From the NCBI RefSeq assembly GCF_963422335.1, contig NZ_OY729424.1, positions 1,116,001 through 1,180,000 on the forward strand: 64,000 bases of DNA. Reading direction: 5' to 3'. The position numbers were made by a program, and so were the translations under genes. The notes beneath the pieces are model-generated. The model had not been told where the DNA came from, ran no database searches, and saw only the letters and a program-made list of their open reading frames with translations. This document shows positions 1-7,882 of the stretch, piece by piece (within the stretch, counting starts at the first letter, position 1; each line of letters begins with the position of its first letter). The stretch is from an uncultured Roseateles sp. (GTDB lineage: Bacteria; Pseudomonadota; Gammaproteobacteria; Burkholderiales; Burkholderiaceae_C).

Positions 1-198
1 CTGTGCCTGCAGCCGGTAGTTGATGGTGGAGAGGACGCTGCTCCTGGCATTGAGCTGCGCCTGGGCTATCGCGAGCCCATCACCTTCTGGCCCTATTACC
101 GTGCCGGCGGTCGCAGCGATGGCGGCTGGCGCCTGACCTGGCTGTCACTGGCCCCGGACGCTGGTTCATCTTCCGATCTCGAACATGGCAACACCTGA
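1..198 (+). CDS. C-terminal end of an unrecognised protein (partial)
   Basis: The window opens inside a reading frame that stays open for 65 codons and stops with TGA at 196-198. The visible tail contains REPITFWPYYRAGG and GGWRLTWLSLAP, rich in aromatic and basic residues. I do not recognise the family from this fragment. The last 14 bases overlap the start of the following CoA-transferase gene, which suggests translational coupling in one operon. The start and most of the protein lie upstream of the window. Confidence 0.55.
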   Translation: MCLQPVVDGGEDAAPGIELRLGYREPITFWPYYRAGGRSDGGWRLTWLSLAPDAGSSSDLEHGNT

Positions 199-1402
199 CA
201 CCTTCAAGCCGGCGCACCGCGACGGCCCGGCCGGCCCGCTGAGCGGCGTGCGCGTGCTGGACCTCAGCGCCTACATCGCCGGGCCTTACGGCTGCACCCT
301 GTTGGCCGATCAGGGCGCCGAGGTGATCAAGATCGAGCCGCCCGGTGGCGACAATCTGCGCAGCTACCCCTCGACCCTGCAGGCCGAGAGCCGCGCCTTC
401 ATCGGCGTCAACCGCAGCAAGCTCGGTGTGGCGCTGGACCTGAAGAAGGCCGAGGGCCTGGCACTGCTGATGCGCCTGGTGCGCGAGGCCGATGTGCTGG
501 TGCACAACTTCCGGCCCAGCGTGCCCAAGCGCCTGGGCATAGCTTTCGAGCAGCTGAGCGCGATCAACCCGCGGCTGATCTACTGCGCCGTCACCGGCTA
601 TGGCGAGACCGGTGCTATGAAGGACAAGGCCGGCTACGACCAGGTGCTGCAGACCATGACCGGCATGTGCAGCCTGCAAGGCAAGCGCGGCGGCGCTCCG
701 GAGATCATCTACGGCTCGGTGGTCGACTATTACGCCGCTGCGCTGCTGGCGGCCGGCGTGTCATCGGCGCTGTACGAGCGCGAGCGCAGCGGCCTGGGCC
801 AGTACGTCGGCGTGTCGCTGCTGCGCAGTGCGTTGACGATGCAGTCGGCGCGGCTGATCTGGGCCGATGGCGAGCCGCTGGACATCGGGCGCGACATGCG
901 CTCCGGTGGCGTCACCGGCATCCATCCAGCGCGCGAAGGCCACCTCTACATCTCGGCCAACACCCAGCGCTTCTGGAAGGCGCTGTGTGCCAAGACCGGC
1001 CTGACCGAGCTGGCCGACGACGAGCGTTTCGACACCGTGCGCAAGCGCGCCCAGAGTGCCGGCGAGATCATCCCGCAGCTGCATGCGGCCCTGCAGGCGC
1101 ACAGCGCTCTGGAGTGGGAAGCGATCTTCGGCGACGAGGTGCCCTGCGCGGCGGCGCGCCGCATCGAAGACATGTTCGACCACCCGCAGGTGCTGGCCGA
1201 AGACATGGTGGGCACGATAGACCATCCGGTGATAGGCCCCTACCGCGGCGTGACGCGACCGCTGAAGTTTGGCCGCACGCCAGGCCCAGCGCCCTTTGCC
1301 GCGCCGGTGTTCGGCCAGCACTCCGAAAGTGTGGTGCGTGCCAGCGGCTGCGGCGACGCCGAGCTGGCCCTGCTGCGCGCCAGCGGCGCCCTGCCGGAGT
1401 AG
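185..1402 (+). CDS. CaiB/BaiF (family III) CoA-transferase
   Basis: A 405-residue protein with the family III CoA-transferase layout, a usual length for the family. The N-terminal nucleotide-binding half shows GVRVLDLSAYIAGPYG and GAEVIKIEPPGGD, followed by VHNFRPSVPKRLGI. The expected catalytic aspartate, which forms the aspartyl-CoA thioester in this family, is D181 in YGSVVDYYAAALLA. The enzyme should move CoA between carboxylic acids in the cytoplasm. The substrate cannot be read from sequence. It overlaps the preceding partial gene by 14 bases and is followed convergently, 6 bases later, by the S9 peptidase, so it probably ends its operon. Confidence 0.85.
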   Translation: MATPDTFKPAHRDGPAGPLSGVRVLDLSAYIAGPYGCTLLADQGAEVIKIEPPGGDNLRSYPSTLQAESRAFIGVNRSKLGVALDLKKAEGLALLMRLVREADVLVHNFRPSVPKRLGIAFEQLSAINPRLIYCAVTGYGETGAMKDKAGYDQVLQTMTGMCSLQGKRGGAPEIIYGSVVDYYAAALLAAGVSSALYERERSGLGQYVGVSLLRSALTMQSARLIWADGEPLDIGRDMRSGGVTGIHPAREGHLYISANTQRFWKALCAKTGLTELADDERFDTVRKRAQSAGEIIPQLHAALQAHSALEWEAIFGDEVPCAAARRIEDMFDHPQVLAEDMVGTIDHPVIGPYRGVTRPLKFGRTPGPAPFAAPVFGQHSESVVRASGCGDAELALLRASGALPE

Positions 1403-1408
1403 GGCCGC

Positions 1409-3427
1409 TCAGCGCGGCGCCAAGTGCTTGTCGAGAAAGGCCGCGGTGCGGTTCCAGAAGTCAATTCTGTTGGCCGGCACCCGCCAGCCATGGCCCTCGT
1501 CTTGATACACCACCCATTCCAGCGCCGCATTGCCAGCTTGCACGGCCTTGCGGAAGGCTTCGCCATGGATCAGCGGCACGCGTCGGTCGGCGCTGCCATA
1601 GGCCAGCAGCAGCGGCTGCCTGATCTTTGCCGCGTGGGTCAGCGGTGAGTTGTCCTTCAGGTCGGCGGCGTCCTTGACGCGGTCGCCGATCAGGGCCGGC
1701 ATGCCGTGGGTCTTGAACGAGTCCGACATATCACTCCAGTTGACCGTGTGCAGCATGTCCAGGTCGGTCACGCCAACCCAGGCCACGGCGCAGCGGAACA
1801 GATCGGCGTCGCGCACCAGACCCATCAGCGCTGCATAGCCGCCATAGCTGGCGCCGGCAATGGCGATGCGCTTGGGGTCGGCGATGCCCTGGTCTATGGC
1901 CCAGCGCGTGGCGTCGGCCACGTCGCTCTGCATGGCCTTGCCCCATTGGCGCCAGCCGGCCCGGGCATGGCTGGCGCCAAAGCCCAGGGTGCCGCGGAAT
2001 TGCGGCTGCAGCACGGCATAGCCACGGGCGTTGAGGAACTGCACCTCGGCGTCCCAGGTCCAGCCGGGTGCGCGCACGAACGGGCCGCCGTGCACCAGCA
2101 CGACCATCGGCAGTTTCTTCTTCTCAAGCTTCTCGGCCCCGGGCGGCAGGCTCAGCCAGACCGGGATTTCCAGACCGTCGCGGGCCTTGATGCGCACCAT
2201 GTCCATCGCCGCCATCTGCTTGGCCTCGATGTCGGGGCGCTCGCCGCCGAGCCGGGTGAACTTGCGTGTCTCGCGGTTGAACAGCAGGTATTGCGTCGGC
2301 TGGATGTCGGCAAAGGCCTCGATCAGCACCCAGGGCGCGTCGCCGCTCCAGGGCAGGGACAGGCGGTTGACGGTGCGTGGCAGCACCTTGTCGATCTGCG
2401 CCTGCAGGGTCTGCATATCGGCGTCCAGCCACTGGGTGACCTCGGCATCGATGGTGAAGCGCAGGCCCAGCACTTTGTCTTGACGGGCCAGCACCTGGGC
2501 ATCGACATCGAACAGCGGCGACTCCGCCAGCGGCTTGGCCGACCAGGCACCGGTGGCCGGGTCCAGCAGCCACATCGCCTGCTTGTCGCGGCCGTGGCGC
2601 GCGCTGACGTAGAGCTTGCCGTCGGCACCGACATGGCGCACCTGCAGATCGCCGTCCTCGGTGTAGGCATTGAACTCGGTCAGCGCCCGCCATTGGTCGG
2701 TGGCCGGGTCCTTCCAGCGCAGGGCAGCCTTCTCGCCATCGCGGGTCAGCGCCACGCGCAGATTGCCCTGGGCGTCCGGCCACCAGCCGACCGAGTGCAG
2801 CGGGCTGTCCATCGTCTCCGCGCGGCCGCTGCGGGTATCCAGGCGCAGCAGCTTGAAGAAGCCCGCGTCCTTGTCGCTATAGGCCTCGGGCCGCACGGCC
2901 AGCACCGCATCGCCCTGGCGCTGGGTGCTGCCGTTGAGCAGAAAGGTGTTCCAGGGCTGGAGCTGACGGCTGTCGTTGCCGTCCTTCAGCCAGGCGACCT
3001 GGCGCTCCACCAGCTGGCGCAGCAGCCCGCCGTCATGATCGACTGCAAACAGGCCCGGGCCGGCGTCGATCTTGCCTTGCGGCGTTTCGCGGTCCGACAG
3101 ATCAAAGGCCAGGCGGTCGTTGTTGACCCAGACCACGCGCTCGACATCGGCATTGTCCGAACCGTAGACGACCTTGGGCGCCAGCGTGTCGAGCTGCAGC
3201 ACCGTCAGCATCACCCGGCCGTGCGGGCCGACGGTGCGCATGGCCAGGCGGCGGCCATTGGGCGCCAGCACCGCGCCCAGCATTTGCGGCGCGCGGAAGA
3301 AGCCTGCGGCGTCCGGTTTGCCGGCAGGGCCCTGGGCATGGGCCAGGGGCAGGGCGCTGCCCAGCGCCAGGGTGAGCAGGCTGCGTCGGCGCAGGGCGGT
3401 GGTGGGCAGGCTTTGTTGCTTGGGCAT
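1409..3427 (-). CDS. Exported prolyl-oligopeptidase-family (S9) peptidase
   Basis: A 672-residue S9 serine peptidase with an N-terminal beta-propeller and C-terminal alpha/beta-hydrolase domain. The nucleophile is S527 in GASYGGYAALMG, the acid lies in GSADRRVP and the histidine in DEGHGW. The start at 3427 was chosen because it gives a signal sequence, LRRRSLLTLALGSALPLAHAQ, whose arginines could allow Tat export; an in-frame start at 3550 would read back through the terminator hairpin and the end of the receptor gene. It probably cuts oligopeptides in the periplasm. It follows the TonB receptor on the same strand but is separated from it by a strong terminator, so expression may depend on read-through or on a promoter inside the receptor gene. 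Confidence 0.85.
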   Translation of the reverse strand: MPKQQSLPTTALRRRSLLTLALGSALPLAHAQGPAGKPDAAGFFRAPQMLGAVLAPNGRRLAMRTVGPHGRVMLTVLQLDTLAPKVVYGSDNADVERVVWVNNDRLAFDLSDRETPQGKIDAGPGLFAVDHDGGLLRQLVERQVAWLKDGNDSRQLQPWNTFLLNGSTQRQGDAVLAVRPEAYSDKDAGFFKLLRLDTRSGRAETMDSPLHSVGWWPDAQGNLRVALTRDGEKAALRWKDPATDQWRALTEFNAYTEDGDLQVRHVGADGKLYVSARHGRDKQAMWLLDPATGAWSAKPLAESPLFDVDAQVLARQDKVLGLRFTIDAEVTQWLDADMQTLQAQIDKVLPRTVNRLSLPWSGDAPWVLIEAFADIQPTQYLLFNRETRKFTRLGGERPDIEAKQMAAMDMVRIKARDGLEIPVWLSLPPGAEKLEKKKLPMVVLVHGGPFVRAPGWTWDAEVQFLNARGYAVLQPQFRGTLGFGASHARAGWRQWGKAMQSDVADATRWAIDQGIADPKRIAIAGASYGGYAALMGLVRDADLFRCAVAWVGVTDLDMLHTVNWSDMSDSFKTHGMPALIGDRVKDAADLKDNSPLTHAAKIRQPLLLAYGSADRRVPLIHGEAFRKAVQAGNAALEWVVYQDEGHGWRVPANRIDFWNRTAAFLDKHLAPR

Positions 3428-3445
3428 GGGCGGATCTGCGAAAGG

Positions 3446-3475
3446 AAAAAAGCCCCGGCGCGCAAACGCCGGGGC
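3446..3475 (-). terminator. Rho-independent terminator after the TonB receptor
   Basis: On the minus strand a 9-bp perfect GC stem (gccccggcg at 3452-3460 with cgccggggc at 3467-3475) and a 6-base loop are followed by six T residues (A run at 3446-3451 on the plus strand). It lies 33 bases after the receptor stop codon and only 18 bases before the peptidase start codon. Confidence 0.85.
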
Positions 3476-3507
3476 CTCGGATGCGCCGCAGCGCATGGGT
3501 CGGTATC

Positions 3508-6297
3508 TTAGAACTTGTAGCTGGCGCCGGCCATCACCGTGCGGCCCCACTTGATGTACTCGCCCGGATGGTCCTTGGTGCCGAAGTAGGTGCGGAAGGC
3601 CGTATTGGTCAGGTTGTTGACCTGCAGGGTCAGGCCCAGGCCCTTCAGGCTGCCTTCGTTGAAGTTGTAGCCGATCTGGGCGTCGGTGATGTTCTCGCCG
3701 ACCACATAGCGCAGCGAGCGCGAAGCATCGAAGTTCTTGATTTCACCGATGAAGTCCGAACGGCGGCGCTGGCTGACGCGGGCCTCGAAGCCGCTCTTCT
3801 CGTAGTAGAAAGTCAGGTTGCTGACGGTCTTCGACAAGCCGGGCAGCGTGATGTCGGCGTCACCGACCGAGGTGCGGCTGTTGGGTTCGGCCTTGATCCT
3901 GATGCTGCTGCTGGTCAAGCTGGTGCTGGCGGTCACGCCAAAGCCGCTCAGCGCCTGCGAGAACTGGCTGAAAGGCATGGACACCGTCAGTTCGACGCCG
4001 TGCAGATTGCCGCCCTGGCCGTTGTACGGCGCCTCGAACTGGCCGATCAGCTGTGCCGGCGGCGCACCCACCGGCGGCACATAGCCGGACAGGAACTTCG
4101 AGAAGTCGTAGGAGTTGCTCTGCGTGTAGATGTAGCTCGTCAGCTTCTTGTAGAACGCTGCGGCGGAGAAGTAGGCCTTGTTGCCGAAGTACTTCTCGTA
4201 GGAAACGTCCAGTGCATTGGCGCGCCAGGGGTCGAGCTTGGGGTTGCCGCCACTCGCACCCGGCAGGCCGGTCGTCTTGTCAACGCCGAAGTTGATCGCC
4301 GCACGCAGCTGGTCCACACGGGGGCGTGCCACCTGCTTGGCCATGGCGAAGCGCAGCGTCTGGTCGTCACCCAGGCCGAAGGCCAGGTTCAGGCTGGGCA
4401 GCACATCGGTGTAGGTCTTGCCGTCGTCAACCGACTTGAGTTCCTTGCCCGCGGCGGCCGCTGCGTCCCAGTAATTGGCCTGCGAGGACTGGTCCACGCT
4501 CTGCATCTGCAGGCCGACATTGCCGCGCACGCTGATGCCGCCCCAGTCGGTGTCGATATTGGCCTTGGCATAGGCCGTGGTGATCTTTTCCTTGGCCGTC
4601 CAGGCGCCCGGAATCTTGTAGGGCTGATCGGTCTCGCTGGCGTTGTAGTTCATGTACTTGCCGACCACGCCGGGCACATTGAACGAGGGGATGGAGGCCA
4701 GGTTGGCGCCGGCAAAGCTCAGGTCCACCGGCGAGTACTGCAGGTCGGACGAGATCGGTGCTTCGGCGCCGTTCAGGTTGATGCCGCCCTCGGGCTGGTG
4801 CTTGGACTTCTTGCGATTGGCGTAATTCAGGCCCAGGTCGAAGTCGGCAATCAGCTTGCCCACGGATTCCGGAGCCGGAAGCTTGGCCGTCAACTTGACG
4901 CTGCCGAGTTCGTCGGCAACGTTCTGGATGCGGGCATAGCCCGAGCCGTAGATGCTGTTGCGCAGGAACAGCTTGCTCGCGTCGGCATAGCTGCGGCCCG
5001 GATTCATGGTCACGAAGCCATCGTTGGGGAAGGCCAGGGTCAGCGTGTCGAGCTGCTTGGCCGGCATCAGCTGGGTGTTGATCTCCAGATTGGTTTCGTC
5101 GCGTGTGGCCTTGGAGTAGCTGGCGTCGGCATTCAGTGCGATGCCGGCCAGCTTGAAGGCGTTGTTCCAGCCGATCGCGTTGATCTTGTCATCGCGCTTG
5201 TTGTACTGGCCGCGCACCAGCGGGTAGACGCTGGTGACCACGCCGCCGATCAGCGCCTTGCTGCCGTTGACGACGGGCGAGCTCCACTGGCAGGCCGGCT
5301 GGCAGGGGTAGTCGCCGTTGTAGTACAGGTGCGACTCGAACTGGTTGGCCGTGTCGGTCTGGTTGGTCTTGGAGGCGAACAGGTCCAGCGTGCTGGTCCA
5401 GTCCGGGCTGGCCTTCAGCTCCACCGTGGCCATCAGGCCGTCGCGCTTGGTGGCGCCGGTCCGGCGCAGCGCCTTGACGCCGTCGGTCATGAAGACGCCG
5501 GTATCGATGCCAGGGCGATGCCGGTCGTCCACGGCCGTCGGGGCCGGATTGGCGAAATAGGGCTCGTAGGTGCCGGTCTGCTCTTCGGCCACCGGCGTCT
5601 CCTGGTGGGCGAAGCCGATCGCGATGCCCAGGGTGCGGTTGTTGAACTGGTCGATATAGCTGGCGCTGAAGCGGTTGCCGGTGCCCTTGGCATTGGCCGC
5701 CGAGCCCAGCGAGTTGTTCGAGCCACGGGCGTTGAAGGTCATCACGCGGCTGCCGAAGTTCAGCGGACGCACCGACTGCATGTCCAGGGTGCCGGACAGG
5801 CCCTGGCCGATCATGCCGGCGTCGGGGGTCTTGAACACCGTCACGCCGGACAGCAGCTCGGACGGGTACTGGTCGAATTCGACGCCGCGGTTGTCGGCGG
5901 TGCTGACCAACTCGCGGCCGTTCAGCAGGGTGGTGGCGAAGTCGGGCGACAGGCCGCGCACGCTGATGGCTTGCGCACGGCCGGCCACGCGCTGGGCCGA
6001 CAGACCGGGCAGACGGGCGATCGACTCGGCGATGCTGTTGTCGGGCAGTTTGCCGATGTCTTCGGCCGAGACGGCCTCGACGATGGAGTCGGAGTTCTTC
6101 TTCACCGAGATCGCGGCCTCGATGCCCTTGCGGATGCCGGTCACGGTGACGGTGTCCAGCGCGGCAGGGGTCTGCTGCGCGTAGCTGGCGCCAGACGCCA
6201 GCAGCAGCAGGGTGCAACCCGCCACCACCGGGTTGACCCGGAACAGGGAGCGCTGGGCTCCGAAGGCGCCGCAGCGCGTGTTGGCAGAAGTCTTCAT
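3508..6297 (-). CDS. TonB-dependent outer-membrane receptor, sugar-type (Xanthomonas/Caulobacter class)
   Basis: A 929-residue TonB-dependent receptor. A signal peptide ends at ASGASYAQ. The plug domain follows, with DTVTVTGIRKGIEAAI, LPDNSIAESIARLPGLS and ISVRGLSPDFATTLLNGRE, motifs typical of the large TonB-Xanth-Caul group. A beta-barrel then runs to the terminal aromatic residue of GASYKF. The start at 6297 has a good ribosome-binding site (AGGAGA); an in-frame ATG 21 bases further up lacks one. The group takes up oligosaccharides with TonB-ExbBD energy. The ligand is unknown, but the neighbouring glucokinase and glucokinase-HexR genes and the HexR-like sites upstream point to a hexose-containing glycan. 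Confidence 0.92.
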   Translation of the reverse strand: MKTSANTRCGAFGAQRSLFRVNPVVAGCTLLLLASGASYAQQTPAALDTVTVTGIRKGIEAAISVKKNSDSIVEAVSAEDIGKLPDNSIAESIARLPGLSAQRVAGRAQAISVRGLSPDFATTLLNGRELVSTADNRGVEFDQYPSELLSGVTVFKTPDAGMIGQGLSGTLDMQSVRPLNFGSRVMTFNARGSNNSLGSAANAKGTGNRFSASYIDQFNNRTLGIAIGFAHQETPVAEEQTGTYEPYFANPAPTAVDDRHRPGIDTGVFMTDGVKALRRTGATKRDGLMATVELKASPDWTSTLDLFASKTNQTDTANQFESHLYYNGDYPCQPACQWSSPVVNGSKALIGGVVTSVYPLVRGQYNKRDDKINAIGWNNAFKLAGIALNADASYSKATRDETNLEINTQLMPAKQLDTLTLAFPNDGFVTMNPGRSYADASKLFLRNSIYGSGYARIQNVADELGSVKLTAKLPAPESVGKLIADFDLGLNYANRKKSKHQPEGGINLNGAEAPISSDLQYSPVDLSFAGANLASIPSFNVPGVVGKYMNYNASETDQPYKIPGAWTAKEKITTAYAKANIDTDWGGISVRGNVGLQMQSVDQSSQANYWDAAAAAGKELKSVDDGKTYTDVLPSLNLAFGLGDDQTLRFAMAKQVARPRVDQLRAAINFGVDKTTGLPGASGGNPKLDPWRANALDVSYEKYFGNKAYFSAAAFYKKLTSYIYTQSNSYDFSKFLSGYVPPVGAPPAQLIGQFEAPYNGQGGNLHGVELTVSMPFSQFSQALSGFGVTASTSLTSSSIRIKAEPNSRTSVGDADITLPGLSKTVSNLTFYYEKSGFEARVSQRRRSDFIGEIKNFDASRSLRYVVGENITDAQIGYNFNEGSLKGLGLTLQVNNLTNTAFRTYFGTKDHPGEYIKWGRTVMAGASYKF

Positions 6298-6403
6298 GTC
6301 TTGTCTCCTAGATCTCACTCGAACTACACATCCCTGTGACCTGCCCGCGAGCGGTCAAAAGGAACCCGGAACCGGATGCCCTATCAGGGCTTTGAAGCAA
6401 GTT

Positions 6404-6418
6404 TGTACTAAAACTAGA
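6404..6418. promoter_or_regulatory. hexR site: Putative HexR operator (degenerate)
   Basis: TGTACTAAAACTAGA agrees at 13 of 15 positions with the published HexR consensus TGTARTWWWAYTACA. It lies about 107 bases before the TonB receptor start. Confidence 0.5.
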
Positions 6419-6559
6419 TGATTTATCAACCCGATACAAACCCTAAAAGGTGCATTTTCATACAGTGCTTTGCACGGTTTTGGTTCGCGATTACCTATGT
6501 ATCGTCGGAATTTGTCGAGGTCTTGTTGCTCTGGCAATGCACCGCTTTGGGTGTTGTTT

Positions 6560-6574
6560 TGTAGCCAAACTACA
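6560..6574. promoter_or_regulatory. hexR site: Putative HexR operator
   Basis: TGTAGCCAAACTACA is a near-perfect palindrome with TGTAG/CTACA arms. It agrees at 13 of 15 positions with the HexR consensus TGTARTWWWAYTACA. It lies 263 bases before the receptor start and 25 bases after the glucokinase stop. Confidence 0.7.
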
Positions 6575-6598
6575 TTTGATTTTGATTGCTTGTAGTGG

Positions 6599-7618
6599 CT
6601 AGGCCTGTCGGTACTGCTCGATGGCCAGGGCCGCGCCGGTCAGTGCCGCCAAGGTGTCGGTGATCAGGGCCGTCGGGATCTCTTCCAGATAGCCGCGAAA
6701 CCGCCCCTTGGCCTCGAAGCGCTCGCGAAAGCGCGAGGTGAAGAACATGTCACCCAGGCGTGGCACGATGCCGCCGCCGATGTAGACGCCGCCCCGGGCG
6801 CCCAGGGTCAGCGCCACATTGCCGGCGAAGCTGCCCAGCAGGGCGCAGAACATGTCCAGCGTGCGGGTGCAAAGCGCATCGGCGCCCGACAGGCCCAGGG
6901 CCACGATCTGCTCGGTACTCAGCGGCGGTGTGGGCTCACCCAGCACCTCGGCCATGGCGCCGTGCAGCACCGGCAGACCTATGCCCGACAGCAGGCGCTC
7001 GGCGGAGACGTGGGCATAGTCCTGCCGCACGCGGGCCAGCAGCGCGCTCTCGAAGTCGTCGCCGGCAGCCAGGGTGGCGTGGCCGCCTTCGCTGGCCAGG
7101 GCCACCCAGCCGGCGGGGGTCTGGAGCACGCCGGCCACGCCCAGGCCGGTGCCGGGGCCAATCACCGCCAGCGTGCCCTGGTGCAGCGGTGCTGCGCCAT
7201 GGGCCCGCCATTGCGAGGGTTGCAGCCGCGGCAGCGACAGGGCCAGCGCCTCGAAATCGTTCAGCACCAGCAGTGCCTGCAGGCCGAGCTCGGTCTGCAC
7301 CCGCTGGCGCGAGAAGCTCCAGTGGCTGTTGGTCAGCTCGATGCAGTCGCCGGCCACGGCGGTGGCCACGGCAAAGGCGGCGCGGTGCGGCGGCTGGAAG
7401 TCAGTGCCGAGCCGGGCGCGCAGTTGGTCGAGGTAGGCCTGGGCGGCGGCAGCCGGGTCGGTGAAGTCGGGTACCGCCAGGGTGTGCACATGCTGGACGG
7501 TCTCGCTGCGGCCATCGACCCAGCCAAAGCGCGCATTGGTGCCGCCGATATCGGCCACCAGCCAGGGGTGGCTGGCACCGGGGGCGGCGGGGTGTGGGGG
7601 GTGAACTGGGGCTGGCAC
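6599..7618 (-). CDS. glk: Glucokinase (bacterial Glk family)
   Basis: A 339-residue ROK-unrelated bacterial glucokinase that phosphorylates glucose with ATP in the cytoplasm. The phosphate-binding loop is VADIGGTNARF near residue 22. LTNSHWSFS, LNDFEALALSLP, IGPGTGLGVAG and ASEGGHATLA follow in the family order, and VYIGGGIVPRL lies near the C terminus. The only start placing the phosphate loop near the N terminus is GTG at 7618, with a weak AAGAG upstream. It is divergent from a second glucokinase fused to HexR, and the 264-base region between them carries two HexR-like palindromes, so both are probably HexR-controlled. Confidence 0.9.
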   Translation of the reverse strand: MPAPVHPPHPAAPGASHPWLVADIGGTNARFGWVDGRSETVQHVHTLAVPDFTDPAAAAQAYLDQLRARLGTDFQPPHRAAFAVATAVAGDCIELTNSHWSFSRQRVQTELGLQALLVLNDFEALALSLPRLQPSQWRAHGAAPLHQGTLAVIGPGTGLGVAGVLQTPAGWVALASEGGHATLAAGDDFESALLARVRQDYAHVSAERLLSGIGLPVLHGAMAEVLGEPTPPLSTEQIVALGLSGADALCTRTLDMFCALLGSFAGNVALTLGARGGVYIGGGIVPRLGDMFFTSRFRERFEAKGRFRGYLEEIPTALITDTLAALTGAALAIEQYRQA

Positions 7619-7668
7619 GGTGCTCTTGGTTGGGGTCGGCCACGGGGTTGGCGCTGTTCGGATGTGAA

Positions 7669-7683
7669 TGTAGCTAAACTACA
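7669..7683. promoter_or_regulatory. hexR site: Putative HexR operator between the divergent glucokinase genes
   Basis: TGTAGCTAAACTACA agrees at 14 of 15 positions with the HexR consensus TGTARTWWWAYTACA and is the best of four sites here. It is 51 bases before the glk start, where binding would block the glk promoter. Confidence 0.75.
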
Positions 7684-7753
7684 AAACAAAGACAATAGGC
7701 GCAAACGGTAGGCGAGATTTGGGCGTGTTCTGCTGCTGGTACTGAATTTTGTT

Positions 7754-7768
7754 TGTAGTCTCGCTACA
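7754..7768. promoter_or_regulatory. hexR site: Putative HexR operator upstream of the glucokinase-HexR gene
   Basis: TGTAGTCTCGCTACA keeps both TGTAG/CTACA arms but has a GC-richer centre (12 of 15 positions). It lies 115 bases before the glucokinase-HexR start and 71 bases from the neighbouring site. Confidence 0.6.
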
Positions 7769-7882
7769 TTTTGAGGGGCTGAACAGTCGACGGGTGCTTG
7801 ACGGGGCCGGGTCACAGGCAGGCGGCCCCATAATCGCCCGCAGCCATGCTGCTCACCATCGCCAACGCCTCCATCCCACGAC

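Larger units (their letters stand above)
6298..6598. promoter_or_regulatory. Promoter region of the TonB receptor
   Basis: A 301-base gap, distinctly AT-richer than its surroundings, between the receptor start and the end of the glucokinase gene. It holds two HexR-like palindromes (6404-6418 and 6560-6574). I see no convincing sigma-70 hexamer pair and no small gene. Confidence 0.6.

Noticed and set aside
1706..3511. 601-residue plus-strand frame over the S9 peptidase
   Set aside because: The opposite strand has an intact catalytic serine, aspartate, histidine and a signal sequence; this frame has none.
3481..6339. 952-residue open frame on the plus strand
   Set aside because: It runs antisense to the complete TonB receptor and has shadow composition (Ala/Gly/Arg/His-rich, no domains); long antisense frames are expected in such GC-rich DNA.
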